Below are positions 61,640-64,000 of a stretch of 64,000 nucleotides of DNA, piece after piece. The notes beneath the pieces were generated by a model, which saw only the letters and a list, made by a program, of their open reading frames with translations, did not search any database and was not told the DNA's origin. Made by a program: the position numbers and the translations under genes. Position 1 is the stretch's first letter. The number at the start of each line of letters is the position of its first letter. Source of the DNA: Notospermus geniculatus. Taxonomy: Eukaryota; Nemertea; Pilidiophora; Heteronemertea; Lineidae. The stretch spans positions 111,207 to 175,206 of the forward strand of contig NMRB01000049.1 in NCBI GenBank assembly GCA_002633025.1, in the 5' to 3' direction.

Positions 61640-61745
61640 GTTTTTTTTTTGGGGGGGGGTAATTTTGGGGGTTACACTTGACAGTTTTGTATGTAGGAGT
61701 GTGTTTTTTTGGGGAGGGGGATTATTGGGGTTACACTTTGACACC
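61640..61745. repeat. Imperfect direct repeat with T/G homopolymers
   Basis: GGAGTGTTTTTTTTT, a G run and GGGGTTACACTTGAC are followed about 65-70 bp later by GGAGTGTGTTTTTTT, a G-rich run and GGGGTTACACTTTGAC. Confidence 0.7.
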
Positions 61746-61920
61746 TGTATTTTTCAAGCCAAGTAGGCCTACGTTAGTTACGAAGTATGGCGAACACTTT
61801 TATCTGCACCCTCATTGCCGCTAGGCGCTTGCACCATGGTCCATGCCTCATGTTGCCATGATGATATTGATAGGCCTAATCATACATGTACATGATTTAC
61901 ATGCATTCCCATGCCAAATA

Positions 61921-62081
61921 AACGCAAAGTCATAGTACACGATGAAAAAAAAAAGAGAAAGGTAAAAGAAAAAAAACAAAATACTAATGAATGAAGGCGA
62001 AGAAAATTAAAACGCCCCGCGTATCGAACCCGAGACCTTCTGATCTATGGGCAGGCTACTTTGCCACTCGGCCATAGCGAC
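61921..62081 (-). mobile_element. tRNA-derived SINE (Leu/Ser-like head)
   Basis: On the minus strand the head starts GTCGCTATGGCCGAGTGGC, with an A-box-like TGGCCGAGTGG, and has a B-box-like GGTTCGATACG. It is followed by T-rich sequence (a run of T and CTTT) extending to about 61921. The 5' and 3' ends of the tRNA part do not form an acceptor stem, so a working tRNA is unlikely. Confidence 0.55.
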
Positions 62082-64000
62082 TACACACTGTACGGCGCGC
62101 TGATATGCATGAATGTATTGTTTGGATATGTCAGGCGGCGCAGTAGGGAGAATTTAGAAAGCAATCGAACATCATCTGCTAAAAAAGTAAAATTGCGACC
62201 ACAACAAAGTTCTCTTCGCAAAATCAACCACCCGTTGCATCAGGATATGGTATCTTCTACCACCATGCCGAATTTCGAGGCAAAACAAAGCTTCTAAATG
62301 TGACTTTATTGAGCCGACTTCCAGTATTATTATATAGATCTGCCACAGACTTGATCACAGCCTTGGCTCAGTCTGGAGTAGAGAATACAAGTTTGACAGT
62401 CCACAGGGCAGTGAACAGGTGTCAAATGTAATTAGGTGACAATGTCAATGACATAACCTAAAACAACCCATTTGCAATTCTTTGATTATGAACAAGAATG
62501 TGTGAGTGAGGGTCAACAATACCCCAAAATAAATCCTGCATTGTTAGCCAACTTGGGAGATTGTCCCCATAAATGGTGCAGAACTTTGTCCTGGCTATTG
62601 AGGCGAAACAACTACAATGTGACGTGTTGAGTGCAGTGCTTTACATTGTAGACCAGTGCTGGAGATAAGAGGCTCACCATTCAGTCGGAGAGTTTTGTGT
62701 GTTGGACGAGGTGGTCCGAGCGGTGTGATCAACATGGACCGATCTTATGGAATAGTCGGATAAAAACATCGGATTATCAATTTGCTGTATGGTATGTAGC
62801 CTACCCATAATCGTATCGCCATTGATTTTAGCTTGTCCTGTACTAAAGTTCCAGCTTTGTGAGAGGAAAGTTTTGAAAGTAAGGCAGGCGTGGTGAAAGG
62901 TTTTACAGTGTTCAATTGATTGTATGCCAGTCGTCTGCGCAGGAAGTTCATGTGCACTTTGTTGCCTTTCAGTCTGTGCTGTTTGCATGATGGAGATATG
63001 ATATGACCATATCCGTTGTTTCATCAGCTTGATTTTATGCTAGAGACATAAACAAGTGAACAAGACCAATTACCCAGTCATACCTGCACCGAATGACCTG
63101 ACTTTTTGGTACCAGTACCACAAACAGGATAATTCGCCTTCAAACCAAGCCAAGCTGCGTGCCGTAGGCCTAGAACTGGACTTGTACGGAATTTTGGACG
63201 CCTTGGCTACATGGCCGCCTATCACTTCCGGTTATTTTCGCAAACTGTCTATTGGACATAATGTCGGTTTTACACTTTGTGTACCGTACATCTAGAAGGA
63301 CATCACATTTTATATTTTCCAAATTAGTCAGTGTCTGAAGGTCAAGGTGGGAAAATGATGCAATTAGAGTGTAACTTCCCTTAACGGACACCTTTCCCAG
63401 GAGGACACCTCTTCATGAGGGCCTCAAGTTCAGTTCTAATCGTTTTGACCTCAGTTATCAGGACACCTCTGAGTTGACAACATCTGTCTGTCCCAAAGGT
63501 GTCCCTAATAGAGAGGTTCCACTGTAGTTGATCCCATTGAGACAGAGCCTACGCCAGTGTTTCCGCCAAAGGGGGGACGGGGGATATGTCTCCCCCATAA
63601 ACAGTCAAAATTCTGTCAAATTTTCAGTTTGTCCCCCCTTTAAAAAATTCCTGGCAGAAACACTGCTACCCCCATTTTGTCAGTCGTCCTGATGAATCTC
63701 CTCCCATATCAAATCTCATGACTATTTCTATGCTCTATTGTACCCATTCTTACCATTACATGTCATTTTCTGCTGTTACACAACCTTAATATGCACCTCT
63801 CATCGAACACTACACCTCTTTACACATCGGTCTATTTTTGTCCAACAGCAATGTGACACTTGACAAAAGCATCCCTTCTTTTGCTAAATCCAGCATCATG
63901 GGGTTTCTATTCACATGGTAATCCAGTCGACCACTGCTCCGTGCTCCACAGAGCCCTGAGCAGGTGAGGTGAACCAATACTCTGTACGGGCTGTCACATT
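62082..64000. other. Intergenic to window end, no supported gene
   Basis: Holds a family repeat at 63370-63525. On the minus strand near 63205-63245, ACCGGAAGTG lies next to GCGGCCAT, resembling ETS and YY1 sites of housekeeping promoters, but no exon follows. Short exon-like segments near 63850-63961 could be the start of a gene running off the window. Confidence 0.45.
63370..63525. mobile_element. Copy of the CAGTGGAACCTC MITE family
   Basis: Opens with AACTTCCCTTAACGGACACC and closes with CCTAATAGAGAGGTTCCACTG then TA. The interior has GGAGGACACCTCTTCATGAG and ATCAGGACACCTCTGAGTTG. It appears to be in the opposite orientation to 47558-47739. Confidence 0.75.

Noticed and set aside
62011-62081. 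Functional tRNA-Leu or tRNA-Ser on the minus strand
   Set aside because: A and B boxes are present, but the ends cannot pair as an acceptor stem and the T stem has a mismatch; a SINE head fits better.
62061-62297. 78-codon open frame
   Set aside because: Begins inside the tRNA-derived SINE and continues into low-complexity sequence; no domain.
63850-63961. Short exon-like segments ending in GTAATC and GTGAGG near the window edge
   Set aside because: Each is under 75 nt with no recognised product; cannot be judged without sequence beyond 64000.
1-64000. CRISPR array, prokaryotic operon, prophage, retroviral or transposase gene
   Set aside because: No regularly spaced direct-repeat/spacer structure, no reverse transcriptase, integrase or transposase reading frame, and spliced animal genes throughout.

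Overview
This is animal (metazoan) nuclear DNA. It has long introns with GT-AG splice sites, AATAAA polyadenylation signals, dense inverted-repeat (MITE-like) elements, minisatellites and assembly gaps. The three genes I could reconstruct are animal genes: a Glial-cells-missing (GCM) transcription factor, an RB1CC1/FIP200 autophagy scaffold and a PREB/SEC12 exchange factor. Their sequence and the frequent words TAGGCCTA and TACATGTA suggest a marine invertebrate bilaterian (non-vertebrate deuterostome or lophotrochozoan). I cannot name the species. All exon coordinates were placed by hand from splice sites, reading phase and remembered family sequence.

Layout. 1-2.06 kb: upstream region of gcm, with one foldback element. 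2.06-13.29 kb (+): gcm, five coding exons, 617 aa; exons 1-3 carry the GCM zinc/DNA-binding domain and exon 5 a long Ser/Pro/Asn-rich tail. 13.3-17.97 kb: two convergent 3' ends with a 56-bp minisatellite between them. 17.97-42.21 kb (-): RB1CC1, 20 coding exons, 1,376 aa, with every exon junction in phase. Its 18th coding exon is only 65 nt and lies alone between introns of about 5.6 and 9.2 kb. 42.2-44.07 kb: divergent intergenic/5' region with a nested pair of inverted-repeat elements. 44.07-47.93 kb (+): PREB/SEC12, nine exons, 424 aa. Its last exon and 3' UTR are repeated almost exactly 614 bp downstream. 48.9-64 kb: mostly repeats. It contains a possible two-exon 3' end of an unrecognised membrane-protein gene (53.28-53.83 kb) and an array of TCAAGGTCA nuclear-receptor half-sites.

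How the genes relate. RB1CC1 and PREB are head to head. FIP200 (ULK1-complex scaffold) and SEC12 (SAR1 exchange factor at ER exit sites) are reported to associate physically when ER exit sites are remodelled to supply autophagosome membrane, so the shared 5' region could co-regulate two partners of one pathway. gcm is unrelated in function. I found no prokaryotic-type system, CRISPR, intact transposase or viral gene. The most unusual content is the RB1CC1-PREB arrangement, the duplicated PREB terminal exon, the nuclear-receptor half-site array and the variety of small inverted-repeat elements.
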